DNA from: Weissella cibaria KACC 11862
Lineage (GTDB): Bacteria > Bacillota > Bacilli > Lactobacillales > Lactobacillaceae
Assembly (NCBI RefSeq): GCF_000193635.1
Contig: NZ_AEKT01000044.1
Coordinates: 20,230-84,229 of the forward strand
DNA length: 64,000 nucleotides
Direction: 5' to 3'
Numbering within the stretch: the stretch's first letter is position 1; each line of letters begins with the position of its first letter. The translations under genes were made by a program, and so were the position numbers. Shown here piece after piece: positions 16,642 to 25,879 of this stretch. The notes below the pieces were generated by a model. It was not told the origin of the DNA and made no database searches. It saw nothing but the letters and a program-made list of their open reading frames with translations.

Positions 16642-17551
16642 TTGTCTCTATAACCCCCCAGGCAATTCGGAACAAAATAACAAACGTTTGGGTTACTTCC
16701 CCGGCTTGCTCAGCATTGTCATGAATCGCCTTCATAAATCGACTAATTTTTTGCTCGGCATCTAACAAAATTTGTGGATTATGTTCACGCCACGCCCGCT
16801 CAATATCAGCTAAAGCCCGCCGGTATGGGGCATGCTCCAAAATATACGCTGCAGGGGATAGCTCATTAATAAACGCCACAAATTTTACATAGTCATCGTA
16901 GTTTTTTCGAGTCAACACCGTCTCAGCCATCATCAAGATATTATCAGACCAAATCGTCGTCACTTCTACAGCGGGAAAACGCTCGCGAAATTGCTGTTTA
17001 TCAATGACGTATTTTTGAAACTCGGCGAGCACTGATTCAATTGGTGCATCTGATGATAATGAGATGAAGTATAAGGTGACTTCTATCGCTGTCCATAGGT
17101 CTGTTTTGGCCACTAACCGGCGCATTTCCTGTTTCAACAGTGCTTTTTGTTCCTCATCGTCAAACACCAGTGCTAACGCATATTCGGCAATCAGCAACAC
17201 TTCCCGGTCGGCCAACAGATGATACTCCTCAACTTGCGCCTCTAAATCGGTAATGATTTGTTTGGCAAGTGTGAAATCGCCCATCCGCATGGCGCGCCCA
17301 AATTTCATCAAAAAACGACCATAGGCCGATAATTCGCCATCTTCAGCGTAGGCAATTAAATTAACGGGACGGCCACCCATAAACCGAATTAGCCGAATTG
17401 CTAATTGTAAATTCAGCGGAGTCTCCCCTTTCATCACCCGATAATAGGCCGACTTACTCATCACGTGTTGATCAATGTCTTTCGTATGTATCCGGCGGTT
17501 CTGCTTCATATGCCGCATCGCCTCTAACAGACGTTCACTATGCTTATTCAT
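16634..17551 (-). CDS. HTH regulator with helical C-terminal domain, first of a tandem pair
   Basis: A 305-residue paralogue of its downstream neighbour. The N-terminal HTH reads HVMSKSAYYRVMKGETPLN, followed by a mostly helical C-terminal part without membrane segments. The ribosome site is weak (AAGAAG). It has its own promoter at 17569-17596. The general design resembles Rgg-like regulators, but I cannot assign a ligand or target. No peptide gene with a good ribosome site was found next to it. Confidence 0.75.
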   Translation of the reverse strand: MNKHSERLLEAMRHMKQNRRIHTKDIDQHVMSKSAYYRVMKGETPLNLQLAIRLIRFMGGRPVNLIAYAEDGELSAYGRFLMKFGRAMRMGDFTLAKQIITDLEAQVEEYHLLADREVLLIAEYALALVFDDEEQKALLKQEMRRLVAKTDLWTAIEVTLYFISLSSDAPIESVLAEFQKYVIDKQQFRERFPAVEVTTIWSDNILMMAETVLTRKNYDDYVKFVAFINELSPAAYILEHAPYRRALADIERAWREHNPQILLDAEQKISRFMKAIHDNAEQAGEVTQTFVILFRIAWGVIETND

Positions 17552-17568
17552 TACGCCACTACTTCTTT

Positions 17569-17596
17569 TTTATAGTCATTATTAGCAGTGTATCAA
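17569..17596 (-). promoter_or_regulatory. Promoter of the tandem HTH regulators
   Basis: Minus strand TTGATA (17591-17596), 16 bases, TATAAA (17569-17574). Confidence 0.65.
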
Positions 17597-17704
17597 ACAT
17601 TTTTGTGATTAAACAGGTCGCCCATGTCCCAATCATAGGACACTTTTCGTGAAATTATCATTCTCGTTCTGAACAACTTGCTCGTTTTTTTGGTGGCGAA
17701 AGAA

Positions 17705-17746
17705 AAACACTTTGCTCACCAGTGCATACCGGTAAACAAAGTGTTT
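17705..17746 (-). terminator. Terminator after rex
   Basis: On the minus strand AAACACTTTG pairs with CAAAGTGTTT around a long GC-containing loop (GGTAAACC-like inner pairs) and is followed by a T-rich run. Confidence 0.82.
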
Positions 17747-17756
17747 CACGTATCAT

Positions 17757-18398
17757 TTAGGCTTCAGCCCCACCAAAATTGTTGATGAAGTAAAGCAATG
17801 TTTGTAACTCGTTCGTCAAGTCAACATTTTGCACGCGAACGTCACTTGGCACGTCCAAACGTAGTGGTGTGAAATTCAAAATTCCGTGCACCCCAGCCTT
17901 TGCCAAACGGTTAGCCAAATCTTGGGCAACTGGCGCTGGAACCGTCAAAATAGCCACATCAATCCGTTGATCTGAAATCTGCTTTTCCAAATCATCAAGA
18001 CTGTAAACTGGCACACCAGCTTGAATCGTGTTCACGATATCTTCGTTGATATCAAAGGCTGCCGAAATTCGCGCATTAGAACTTTGGTGGAAGTTAAAGT
18101 TCAACAAAGCTTGACCAAGATTTCCAACTCCAACTAGGGCAACTGAAGCCAAAGTATCTTGATTCAAAATTTCACCAAAGAAAGTCATCAACGCCTTAAC
18201 GTCATACCCGTATCCGCGCTTTCCCAAAGCACCGAAGTATGAAAAATCACGACGAATTGTCGCAGCGTCAAACTTTACTGCATCAGAAAGCTCATTTGAT
18301 GAAACACGTGTTGTGCCCGCATCCAGCAAAAGCTTCAAATAACGGTAATAAATTGGCAATCGCTTTGCGGTTGCGCGTGGGATGTCATGTTCTGCCAT
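17757..18398 (-). CDS. rex: Redox-sensing transcriptional repressor Rex
   Basis: Senses the NADH/NAD+ ratio and represses fermentative and respiratory genes when NADH is low. The 213-residue protein has an N-terminal winged helix ([35 protein letters not shown]) and a Rossmann domain with [13 protein letters not shown]. The start at 18398 has GAGGA eight bases upstream; the in-frame ATG at 18413 has none. Several TTGTGAA/TTCACAA half sites lie upstream, which suggests autoregulation. Confidence 0.95.
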   Translation of the reverse strand: MAEHDIPRATAKRLPIYYRYLKLLLDAGTTRVSSNELSDAVKFDAATIRRDFSYFGALGKRGYGYDVKALMTFFGEILNQDTLASVALVGVGNLGQALLNFNFHQSSNARISAAFDINEDIVNTIQAGVPVYSLDDLEKQISDQRIDVAILTVPAPVAQDLANRLAKAGVHGILNFTPLRLDVPSDVRVQNVDLTNELQTLLYFINNFGGAEA

Positions 18399-18441
18399 GT
18401 CAGCCGTCCTCATTATTCTTTATTTTTTATCTCTAAGTTAT

Positions 18442-18536
18442 TTCACAAATAAATTCTCACTTGTGAACTCTCTATCCTTATTAATAGTAACATATAACCG
18501 CCCTTATGTGAACTAAATAACAATTGTTTTTCACAA
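18442..18536 (-). promoter_or_regulatory. rex promoter with Rex-box half sites
   Basis: The promoter reads, on the minus strand, TTCACA (18507-18512), 17 bases, TACTAT (18484-18489). Half sites of the Rex box occur at 18442-18448 (TTCACAA), 18461-18467 (TTGTGAA), 18507-18512 (TGTGAA, overlapping the -35) and 18530-18536 (TTCACAA). Full Rex operators have TTGTGAA and TTCACAA facing each other with a short spacer; the spacing here is atypical. Confidence 0.55.
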
Positions 18537-18543
18537 AATAAAA

Positions 18544-18569
18544 GGACCACTCGTCCGGAAAAGTGGTCC
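18544..18569 (-). terminator. Terminator after the DEAD-box helicase gene
   Basis: GGACCACT pairs with AGTGGTCC around a ten-base loop; on the minus strand TTTTATTTT follows. Confidence 0.85.
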
Positions 18570-18622
18570 CAACGCCTAAACATCGCCGTTTTTCAGACGT
18601 GTTTTAGCCAATATTTTTTTCA

Positions 18623-19930
18623 TTAACGCTTTGGCTTACCCTTGTTTTTGCTGTGCTTACGCTTCGCCTTTTTCTCCTTTGCAAAGCGGTCCGTTCGCGA
18701 CACAACTTCTTCGGTGGCTTGCTTCTTAGGCGCTTTCTTGCCTAGACGAGGCTTTGCTGGCTGCTTTGGCTTGGCAGAAGCTGGTTGTTGACCAGCCGCT
18801 TCTGCCGGGGCTGGTGTTGGTGCGCCAGTTGAGCCAGAAAATGACTTGGGTTTAGCCGCTTGTTCAACTCCCGTCACAAGTTGGATATCAACTGCGACCA
18901 AGCGACGCAAATCACGTAAATCGTGGTCATTTCCAAATGAAATCACCAAGCCATGCTTACCCATACGTCCAGTACGTCCAGCACGGTGCGTATACGTCTC
19001 ACCAGTGCGTGGCAAATCAAAGTTAATGATTGCGGGCAAATCGGGAATGTCCAAGCCACGGGCTGCCACATCAGTCGTCAGCAAGAATTTTGCTGTCCCC
19101 TTGCGGAAGTTTTCCAATGACTTCGCACGCGTTGAGCTAGAATCACCACGAACTAGGGTTGCCATTGCGACGTGCTCGTGGGCTAGGAAACTAGCTGTAA
19201 TCTTCAATTGCTTCGTTGTGTTAAAGAATACGATGGCTTGGAAATTCTTGCGGGCAGCTAACTGACGCAACCGCTTATTGCGTTGCTCACGGGCTGTTGG
19301 CCAGAACTCATGTGCAATCGCAGTTGGGATTGGCACGTTCCGTTGGTCAATGCGGTTAAATTCACGGTCAAATAGACCAGCCGCAATCGTTTGATCGACT
19401 TCCGTAGCACCAAATAGTGCCACCTGCACCTCTTGATCATCGACGGTATCCCAAACGGCATCAATTTGCTTAGCCGTATCTTCGGTCAAGAGTTCATCCG
19501 CTTCGTCCAATAGCAAGGTGCGCAAACGACGCAACTTTAACTTACCATTATCCACAAGCTCAGCCACACGCCCAGGTGTCCCAACAATCACTTCAGGATG
19601 CTTTTTCAATGCATCCAATTGGCGCTTAACATTAGCGCCACCCGTCAAGGCCAACACCTTTAAGTCTAATAGCGTCGCCCACTCACGGACCACCCGTGTC
19701 GTTTGCATGGCTAACTCTTGTGATGGTGCCAAAATAAGGAGTTGCTCACCATCCCCTGGCACTAAAGTTGGTAACAAGGGCCATGTAAAGGCCAAAGTCT
19801 TACCAGTTCCTGTTGGAGCCAATGCGTCGATTGATTCACCATTCGCCAGTGGTTCAGCCACGGCCTCTTGGATTGGCGTTAGGGTTGTAAAGCCTACTGA
19901 TGCCAAACGTTCTTCAAAACGAGTATCCAT
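18623..19930 (-). CDS. DEAD-box ATP-dependent RNA helicase
   Basis: Cytoplasmic RNA helicase, 435 residues, probably in ribosome assembly or RNA turnover. Motifs in order: APTGTGKT (I), PSQELAMQ (Ia), TPGR (Ib), DEAD (II), GAT where SAT is usual (III), ARGLDIP (V) and HRAGRTGRMG (VI). A basic, low-complexity tail rich in Pro, Ala and Lys follows from about residue 375. ATGAGGAAAAAGA precedes the ATG. Which Bacillus helicase it matches (CshB or YfmL type) cannot be decided by eye. Confidence 0.9.
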   Translation of the reverse strand: MDTRFEERLASVGFTTLTPIQEAVAEPLANGESIDALAPTGTGKTLAFTWPLLPTLVPGDGEQLLILAPSQELAMQTTRVVREWATLLDLKVLALTGGANVKRQLDALKKHPEVIVGTPGRVAELVDNGKLKLRRLRTLLLDEADELLTEDTAKQIDAVWDTVDDQEVQVALFGATEVDQTIAAGLFDREFNRIDQRNVPIPTAIAHEFWPTAREQRNKRLRQLAARKNFQAIVFFNTTKQLKITASFLAHEHVAMATLVRGDSSSTRAKSLENFRKGTAKFLLTTDVAARGLDIPDLPAIINFDLPRTGETYTHRAGRTGRMGKHGLVISFGNDHDLRDLRRLVAVDIQLVTGVEQAAKPKSFSGSTGAPTPAPAEAAGQQPASAKPKQPAKPRLGKKAPKKQATEEVVSRTDRFAKEKKAKRKHSKNKGKPKR

Positions 19931-19983
19931 TCTTTTTCCTCATGTCATTTCGTTTACTTTTCGTTCCTTTCATTGTAACAGAA

Positions 19984-20028
19984 AAGCACGCTTCATAACT
20001 GTTCACGAACAGATTATGAAGCGTGCTT
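19984..20028. terminator. Terminator between the oxidoreductase and helicase genes
   Basis: AGCACGCTTCATAA pairs with TTATGAAGCGTGCT around an inner CTGTTC/GAACAG stem; the minus strand continues with TTTTCTG. It ends the transcript of 20036-21028. Confidence 0.88.
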
Positions 20029-20035
20029 GCAAAGA

Positions 20036-21028
20036 TTACTTATCTGCTGGGAAAACAATGCCAGCATCTTGACGCAAATTGGTTAACACAATATTCACGC
20101 GTTGACTCAACGTCAGCAATTCGCGATATGTCGCATCTTGACCAACTGGGTCATTAATAATCGCGGCGAATACTTGCATCTCTGGCACCATTGGATTTGC
20201 AGGTGCTGGTGTGCTGATTTCAGTGTCGTTACCAGCACCATCTTTATAAATGACTTCGCCCAATTCAGCGATTGAATCAATCACAATCGTGTCACGCATC
20301 CCCAAAATTTCCGAATGCAAATAACTGTTGGCTCCCTTACCAAATTGGATCGTCACATCAAAGTCAGCATAGCGCAAAATGGCAATTCCGCGGCCATCTG
20401 CCCCATTACGTAGTGGTGTTGCAAAGTAGTGACTTTCTTTGGGCATCCCAAACAGCTTAATCGCTGCATACAATGGATAAACCCCTAAATCGGTCAATGC
20501 ACCGGCACTGAACTCGCGGGTTAAGACATTGGGCTCTTTGCCTGCCAAATAATCGTCAAAGCGTGACGAATACTTTTCATACACTAACGTTGCCCCGGAA
20601 ATATGCGCCATCTCCGCCACTTTCGCTTCAATCGCTTTAAAATTAGCTTGATGCACGTGACGAGCTGCTTCAAATAAGCGGACATTGGGGTGCTCACGCA
20701 AGGCAGAGTAAACAGCTTCATATTCCTTCGTATTTGAAAAGGCTGACTTTTCAACAATCACATGGAGATCATGTGCAATCGCCTGCAGGGTTTGCTCATA
20801 ATGCAAGCTATTTGGTGATGCAATATAAACAACTTCAATGCCACTCTCATAAAAGGCAGCTAAATCGGTATAAACCGTAACTTCCCCAAAGTCTTTGGCA
20901 AACGCCTCACCAGTCTCGGCCCGTCGTGAGTAAACCGCTGTTAATTGGTATGCTTGCGATTCATGCGCCGCTTCTACCAACATTTTCGTAATCCAATTTG
21001 TGCCAATAATTCCTAACTTTAACGTCAT
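20036..21028 (-). CDS. Gfo/Idh/MocA family NAD(P)-dependent oxidoreductase
   Basis: The 330-residue protein has a Rossmann domain (LGIIGTNWITKM) and the dehydrogenase region with VEKSAFSN, where the Lys corresponds to the EKP motif, plus a C-terminal beta-sheet domain. Substrates in this family are sugars, inositols or their derivatives, and none is evident here. Two ATGs are adjacent; the second at 21028 has the better spacing to AAGGAG. A cre-like site overlaps the -35, so carbon catabolite repression is likely. Confidence 0.85.
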   Translation of the reverse strand: MTLKLGIIGTNWITKMLVEAAHESQAYQLTAVYSRRAETGEAFAKDFGEVTVYTDLAAFYESGIEVVYIASPNSLHYEQTLQAIAHDLHVIVEKSAFSNTKEYEAVYSALREHPNVRLFEAARHVHQANFKAIEAKVAEMAHISGATLVYEKYSSRFDDYLAGKEPNVLTREFSAGALTDLGVYPLYAAIKLFGMPKESHYFATPLRNGADGRGIAILRYADFDVTIQFGKGANSYLHSEILGMRDTIVIDSIAELGEVIYKDGAGNDTEISTPAPANPMVPEMQVFAAIINDPVGQDATYRELLTLSQRVNIVLTNLRQDAGIVFPADK

Positions 21029-21046
21029 CATTCACTCCTTAGTTAA

Positions 21047-21074
21047 TCTATATCCCACTTTAAAGCGCTTTCAA
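21047..21074 (-). promoter_or_regulatory. Promoter with overlapping cre site
   Basis: Minus strand TTGAAA (21069-21074), 16 bases, TATAGA (21047-21052). TGAAAGCGCTTTAA (complement of 21060-21073) matches the CcpA cre consensus at all but one fixed position and covers the -35, which fits repression by CcpA. Confidence 0.7.
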
Positions 21075-21097
21075 TAATGCTATTGTACCATCAAAAG

Positions 21098-21138
21098 CCA
21101 AAAAAGCTCATCAATCATTTGAAATGACTAATGAGCTT
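21098..21138 (-). terminator. Terminator after the 23S rRNA methyltransferase gene
   Basis: On the minus strand AAGCTCATTAGTCATTT pairs with AAATGATTGATGAGCTT (two mismatches), followed by TTTTTTGG. Confidence 0.85.
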
Positions 21139-21171
21139 AATTGGGTTATCGATAGTTTTTAGTTTTTAAAA

Positions 21172-22542
21172 TTAGTCCTTAACGAACACAGTGACAGATT
21201 CAATGTGTGTCGTCTGTGGGAATTGGTCAATTGGTTGAACTGGCCCTTGAATGTGGTAACCGTTCTCCAAAATTTGAACCGTGTCACGTGCCAAAGTTGC
21301 TGGGTTGCAACTAATGTACACGAACTTTTCTGGTTCCATACCAGTTGCAGCATCAATCAATTCTGGCGTCAAGCCCTTACGTGGCGGATCAACGAAGATG
21401 ACGTCTGGTCGCATACCAGCTTCATGCCATTCAACCATCTTCTCTTCAGCCTTACCAAGTTCAAACTTAGCATTGTTAACCCCGTTAATGTCGGCGTTAC
21501 GCTTGGCATCATCTACGGCACCAGGTACAACTTCGACACCCAAGACAGACTTAACACGATCAGCGATGGTCAATGAAATTGTTCCGATACCTGAGTAGGC
21601 GTCAATAACTTCTTCATCACCAGTCAAGCCGGCCTTATCAGCAGCCAATTGGTACAGCGTTTCCGTCGTTTGTGGGTTAACTTGGTAGAATGAGTTTGGT
21701 CCGATGACGAACTTCTTGCCGAACAACGTGTCGGTAATCACATCCTTACCCCAAAGCGTGTTATTCTTTTCACCCAAGATGACATTCGTCTTCTCTTGGT
21801 TCACGTTTTGAATGATTGACTTTACTTCTGGCAACGCCTCGCGAATATCCGCGACAATCATTTCAGCCCCGGGCACCTTCTTTGAACGCGTGACCAAAAC
21901 AACCATCATTTCGTGGCTGTAGTAACCGCGACGAACCATGATGTTACGGATAACACCAGTGTGTTCAAATTCGTTATAAGCAGGAATGTGGTACTTACGC
22001 AAGATATCACGAATAACCACAATTGCCTTGTCAATTTCAGGGTCTTGAATATAGAAATCTTCAATTGGCATCAAGTTGTGTGAACCACGACGGAAGAAAC
22101 CTGTCGTCAATTCACCACGCAATTCACGCGTTGGAATTTGTGCCTTATTACGATATCCTGTTGGGTTTTCCATACCAAGCGTCTCAGAAACTTCAACATC
22201 AACGTGTTGCTTCTTAAACAATTCTTGGATTTGGTTTTGCTTGAAACGCAATTGGGCGTCATAGTTCAAGTGAGCCAAAGGCGCAATTCCAGTTGTCAAT
22301 GTCGCAACATCAACTTCCTTATTACGATCAGCAGATTCCTTCAACGTCTTAATAACGCGACCAAATGCATACGTTCCTGCAACCTTCGTAATACCGACCC
22401 GAATTTCTTCACCCGGAACAGCGTTTGCTACGAAGATTGGAAAATCATCAACCTTAACGACTCCGTTTCCTTCGTACGTTAAGTCGATGACCGTTGCGTC
22501 AAATTCTTGGTTCTTCACCACTGGCGCTTTTTTCTTCATCAT
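21172..22542 (-). CDS. 23S rRNA (uracil-5-)-methyltransferase, RlmCD/RumA type
   Basis: SAM-dependent enzyme of 456 residues. An N-terminal TRAM domain (residues about 10-70) is followed by the catalytic domain with QVNPQTTE, DAYSGIGTISL, DPPRKG and the catalytic Cys in YISCNPATLARD. The Fe-S cluster cysteines usual in E. coli RlmD (CGGC before QHL) are replaced by IAPLAHL, as in cluster-free Gram-positive homologues. Start 22542 or 22539: both ATGs follow AAAGGAG; the extension upstream is rejected. Confidence 0.88.
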   Translation of the reverse strand: MMKKKAPVVKNQEFDATVIDLTYEGNGVVKVDDFPIFVANAVPGEEIRVGITKVAGTYAFGRVIKTLKESADRNKEVDVATLTTGIAPLAHLNYDAQLRFKQNQIQELFKKQHVDVEVSETLGMENPTGYRNKAQIPTRELRGELTTGFFRRGSHNLMPIEDFYIQDPEIDKAIVVIRDILRKYHIPAYNEFEHTGVIRNIMVRRGYYSHEMMVVLVTRSKKVPGAEMIVADIREALPEVKSIIQNVNQEKTNVILGEKNNTLWGKDVITDTLFGKKFVIGPNSFYQVNPQTTETLYQLAADKAGLTGDEEVIDAYSGIGTISLTIADRVKSVLGVEVVPGAVDDAKRNADINGVNNAKFELGKAEEKMVEWHEAGMRPDVIFVDPPRKGLTPELIDAATGMEPEKFVYISCNPATLARDTVQILENGYHIQGPVQPIDQFPQTTHIESVTVFVKD

Positions 22543-22584
22543 AATCTCCTTTAGTTGGCCTTTTCGACGACCAAATGTACTTAC

Positions 22585-22593
22585 ATTATAGCA
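22585..22593 (-). promoter_or_regulatory. Extended -10 promoter of the rRNA methyltransferase gene
   Basis: The minus strand reads TGCTATAAT, a perfect -10 with TG extension. No convincing -35. Confidence 0.6.
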
Positions 22594-22736
22594 TAACCAG
22601 AACACTCACTTAATGAAATCCCCGTGAGAATCCGCATTTAGAAAATTTCATGAAAACTAAAAAAAGACAATTCGTATTCAGAAACGAGACTTGCGATAAT
22701 TAACTTAATGATTAAAACAATATAGCAGGTATCAAT

Positions 22737-24272
22737 ATGGACTGGATGCTACAGAAAAAAGAACGTGAAAAACTTTGGTTAAACACCTATTTGCTACAAC
22801 AGAATACAGACACAGTTGCCGTTAAACAAGTTGTAAAAGAATTGGGCTGGTCGCGCTACTTAGTCCAAAGTAACGGCATTGACTTAGTGCGCGATTTACA
22901 GGCCTTACAACCTGACGCACCAACGCTGATTGCATATGACGAGCATAAAAAAGTATTTTCAATTAATGCCGCCTTGGAAACCGCTGAGCATGCACTACGT
23001 CTCCACTATCTCCACCAATCTTTGCGGAATTTGTTCCTTAACGATTTGTTTTTTGAACGCCTAACAAGTTTGGAAGATTTTGCTGAACGACATAATACCA
23101 GCATTTCCACGGCACGCGAAATCAAACTCTATCTGGCTAAAAACTTAGCCCAATTCGATATTAGTATTAGTGATGATTTGAAATTAGTTGGCAACGAACG
23201 TGGCGTTCGTCAACTTGGGTTCCAAATCGTCTACCACTACTATGCGGCACAAGAAGAACCTTTCCCGGCTGCCGACCGTCCGCCACTCAAAGCAATCTTT
23301 GAAACCTTTTTAGCTACTCTGCCACAACCCTTACCCGAATCGGCTAAACTAGCCTTCTATTATCAATTTGGGATTTGGCATTTTCGGATTGCTCAGGGTC
23401 ATCAATTACACGCCGCGGTTACGGATCCCTTGTTTCGACCAACGGCAACGTTGACTGGTCCAGTTCGACAGTACACCGCTGCTTTAACTGATTTACTGTG
23501 TAAGCAAACCGGTCTATCTGCCGATACGTTAGACATCGAAATCCGTTACGCGATGACAACTTTGGTAGCCATGGGATTTATTCCTGAGGCAACGCCAGCT
23601 GATAGCGCGACGACAGAAACATTAGCGACATTGGCTGTGTTTACTGACATTATACAATCAAGTTACCTGAGTTTTTTCAAACCACAAGAGGGTTTAGAAA
23701 CCACGGTACTAGCCACGATTGGCCAAGATTTATACCCGTTGCATCTGCGCTTACTTCATTTCAATCAACACCCAATTGATAGTCACCCAAACATTTTGAA
23801 TGCCTACCAATTTTATCCGCTACATACCGCTTACACACTGCACGTATTACGACGGATTGCAACCCGTTTTAAGCTCTCCTTCGAAACGGTATACAAAACA
23901 TTGTTCACGGAATATCTGAATACGTTCATCGACCGCTTACCGCGTGAGCAAATCTTCCCGCTACTAACAGTGACCGTTGATTTGCCAGCACGTGCCTCAC
24001 TAGCCCGGTACACGAAACGTCTCTTAGCAGATATCTTTGGTGCAAATAGTTTAGTCACTAACCACTATACGGCGCAAAGTGATTTATATATCGCTGATTT
24101 TGCCCTGACCGCTGATCAATCACGGCCTGGGTTTGTCTGGCAGGAGATTCCAACAATTCCACAAATTACGATGTTGTACAATCAAGTACACACGTTAACT
24201 ATCCAAAAATTCGAACAAGTTACCGGTAACCAGATTGAACGAATTACCAACAACCAAACTCCACGTGCATAA
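22737..24272 (+). CDS. Mga-like transcriptional regulator
   Basis: The 511-residue protein starts with two HTH regions (about residues 10-60 and 85-140, the second including AERHNTSISTAREIKLYLAKNL), followed by a long, mainly helical part that resembles PRD-like domains of Mga/AtxA-type regulators, and a C-terminal region like an EIIB fold. The ribosome site is poor (AGCAGG). It is monocistronic, divergent from the rRNA methyltransferase gene and ends at a strong terminator. Targets are not apparent. Confidence 0.7.
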   Translation: MDWMLQKKEREKLWLNTYLLQQNTDTVAVKQVVKELGWSRYLVQSNGIDLVRDLQALQPDAPTLIAYDEHKKVFSINAALETAEHALRLHYLHQSLRNLFLNDLFFERLTSLEDFAERHNTSISTAREIKLYLAKNLAQFDISISDDLKLVGNERGVRQLGFQIVYHYYAAQEEPFPAADRPPLKAIFETFLATLPQPLPESAKLAFYYQFGIWHFRIAQGHQLHAAVTDPLFRPTATLTGPVRQYTAALTDLLCKQTGLSADTLDIEIRYAMTTLVAMGFIPEATPADSATTETLATLAVFTDIIQSSYLSFFKPQEGLETTVLATIGQDLYPLHLRLLHFNQHPIDSHPNILNAYQFYPLHTAYTLHVLRRIATRFKLSFETVYKTLFTEYLNTFIDRLPREQIFPLLTVTVDLPARASLARYTKRLLADIFGANSLVTNHYTAQSDLYIADFALTADQSRPGFVWQEIPTIPQITMLYNQVHTLTIQKFEQVTGNQIERITNNQTPRA

Positions 24273-24273
24273 A

Positions 24274-24316
24274 AAAATCCCACTCCTAATGCAAACTGCA
24301 TCAAGAGTGGGATTTT
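24274..24316. terminator. Bidirectional terminator
   Basis: AAAATCCCACTC pairs with GAGTGGGATTTT with inner TGCA pairs; A and T runs on both sides. Serves the Mga-like gene and htpX. Confidence 0.9.
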
Positions 24317-24324
24317 TAATATCA

Positions 24325-25221
24325 TTACAAATTACGCAATGCTTCAATTCGCTTATCCATCGGTGGGTGAGTCGCAAATAAACCTGCTAACTTATCGCCC
24401 TTCAATGGGTTCGCGATGTATAAGGCTGCGCTCTCTGGTGAAACATTCTGTTCTGACATAGGTTCACTCTGCGAGATTTTCGTCAACGCATTAATCAGGC
24501 CTTGTGGGTTACGGGTCAATTCGACGGCCCCTGCATCAGCCAGGTATTCACGATTTCGTGAGATAGCCAACTGAACCAAGGTTGCCGCCATTGGCGCTAA
24601 TAGCAATACCAAGAGCGACACGACGATACCGATGATATTACTACCACCACCTTCGCGATCCCGATCACGGTTACCACCACCAAAGTACCAAAAGTGCGTG
24701 CCTAAATTCGCCAACAACGCGATCGCTGAGGTCATCGCCACAGCAATCGTTTGAATGCGAATATCATAGTTACGCACGTGCGTCATTTCGTGGGCCATAA
24801 CGCCTTCAAGTTCTTCACGATTCAAGCGTTGCAGAATGCCAGTTGTCGCTGCCACGGCTGCGTGTTGCGGATCGTTTCCGGTTGCAAATGCATTGGGACT
24901 GGGATCGTCAATAATGAAGACACGTGGCATCGGCACTTGTGCGACCATCGCCATGTCTTCCACGATATGCCACAAGTCAGGCGCCTGATCTGCTGACGTC
25001 ACCTCTGTCGCGTGATTCATCGACATCACGACATCAGTTGATTGGCCAAACATAAAGACGGCATACACAATTCCTGCGACTAACGCAATCACGACACCCG
25101 GCATCCAGCGTCCAAACATATAGGTTCCTAACGCTGCCCCAACCACGCCCATGAACAGAAAGAAACCAAAGAAGAGCAAAATCGTTTTGCGCTTATTTTT
25201 GGCAATTTGTTCAAATAGCAT
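24325..25221 (-). CDS. htpX: Membrane zinc protease HtpX
   Basis: M48 metalloprotease of the membrane, 298 residues, for quality control of membrane proteins. Four hydrophobic segments are visible (two near the N-terminus at about 14-55, two around 150-215). The zinc motif is [10 protein letters not shown], with the third ligand Glu in [18 protein letters not shown] ribosome site precedes the ATG. It is cotranscribed with lemA, 17 bases upstream; this pairing is common in Lactobacillales. Confidence 0.95.
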   Translation of the reverse strand: MLFEQIAKNKRKTILLFFGFFLFMGVVGAALGTYMFGRWMPGVVIALVAGIVYAVFMFGQSTDVVMSMNHATEVTSADQAPDLWHIVEDMAMVAQVPMPRVFIIDDPSPNAFATGNDPQHAAVAATTGILQRLNREELEGVMAHEMTHVRNYDIRIQTIAVAMTSAIALLANLGTHFWYFGGGNRDRDREGGGSNIIGIVVSLLVLLLAPMAATLVQLAISRNREYLADAGAVELTRNPQGLINALTKISQSEPMSEQNVSPESAALYIANPLKGDKLAGLFATHPPMDKRIEALRNL

Positions 25222-25238
25222 AGGTCACTGTTCTCCGT

Positions 25239-25808
25239 TTATAATCCTTGATCGTCAAATGATACCTTAACAACTGCCTTCTCTTCTTCCGGCGTTTGCA
25301 AGAATTCACTTGGTTGGAAGTGATGCATCTTAGCCACAATGTTTGATGGGAACGATTGCAACTTCGTGTTGTAGTTTGCCGTCGTCGTGTTGAACAATTG
25401 ACGTGAGTACGCAATTTTATTTTCCGTGTTCGTCAACTCATCCATCAACTTGTTGTATTGCGCTGATGCCTTCAAATCAGGGTACGCCTCAGCAACCGCA
25501 AATACTGACTTCAAACTCGTTGTCAATTGGTCAGAAATTTCCATTGCTTGTTGGTGGTCACCGGCTGGGACTTGCGTCAATGCGTTTCGCAATGACACCA
25601 CTTTTTCTAGTGTGCCTTGCTCAAACTTGGCATACCCCTTAACTGTTTCCAGCAAGTTAGGAATCAAGTCATTTCGACGCTTCAATTGCACATCAATTTG
25701 GCTCCAAGATTCCTGAGTTTGCATACGTGAACGTACCAAACCGTTGTAGATTGACATCCAAATCAATCCAATGACAACAACGACTGCAATTATAATTAAA
25801 ATCGTCAT
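25239..25808 (-). CDS. lemA: LemA family protein
   Basis: A 189-residue protein with an N-terminal membrane helix (residues about 2-22) and a long helical bundle carrying the LemA signature region [19 protein letters not shown] and EAYPDLKA. Its function is unknown; it is regularly found with htpX. AGGGGG precedes the ATG. A palindrome, TTTGTC-GT-GACAAA at 25865-25878, lies upstream and may be an operator. Confidence 0.92.
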   Translation of the reverse strand: MTILIIIAVVVVIGLIWMSIYNGLVRSRMQTQESWSQIDVQLKRRNDLIPNLLETVKGYAKFEQGTLEKVVSLRNALTQVPAGDHQQAMEISDQLTTSLKSVFAVAEAYPDLKASAQYNKLMDELTNTENKIAYSRQLFNTTTANYNTKLQSFPSNIVAKMHHFQPSEFLQTPEEEKAVVKVSFDDQGL

Positions 25809-25864
25809 GTTTTATCCCCCTAGTGGTCTATTTTGTACTACTTTCATTTTACCAGAAATTCAAC

Positions 25865-25878
25865 TTTGTCGTGACAAA
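25865..25878. promoter_or_regulatory. Palindrome upstream of lemA-htpX
   Basis: TTTGTC and GACAAA are perfect inverted six-base arms with a two-base spacer, about 60 bases ahead of lemA and just upstream of a TAAAAT -10-like box. Its regulator is unknown. Confidence 0.4.
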
Positions 25879-25879
25879 A

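Noticed and set aside
17583-17651. 22-codon minus-strand frame upstream of the tandem HTH genes
   Set aside because: It overlaps the predicted promoter and has only a weak ribosome site, so it is not a convincing peptide gene.
21172-22605. Longer start for the rRNA methyltransferase at 22605
   Set aside because: It reads through the extended -10 promoter and the ribosome site; the ATG pair at 22542/22539 is well placed.
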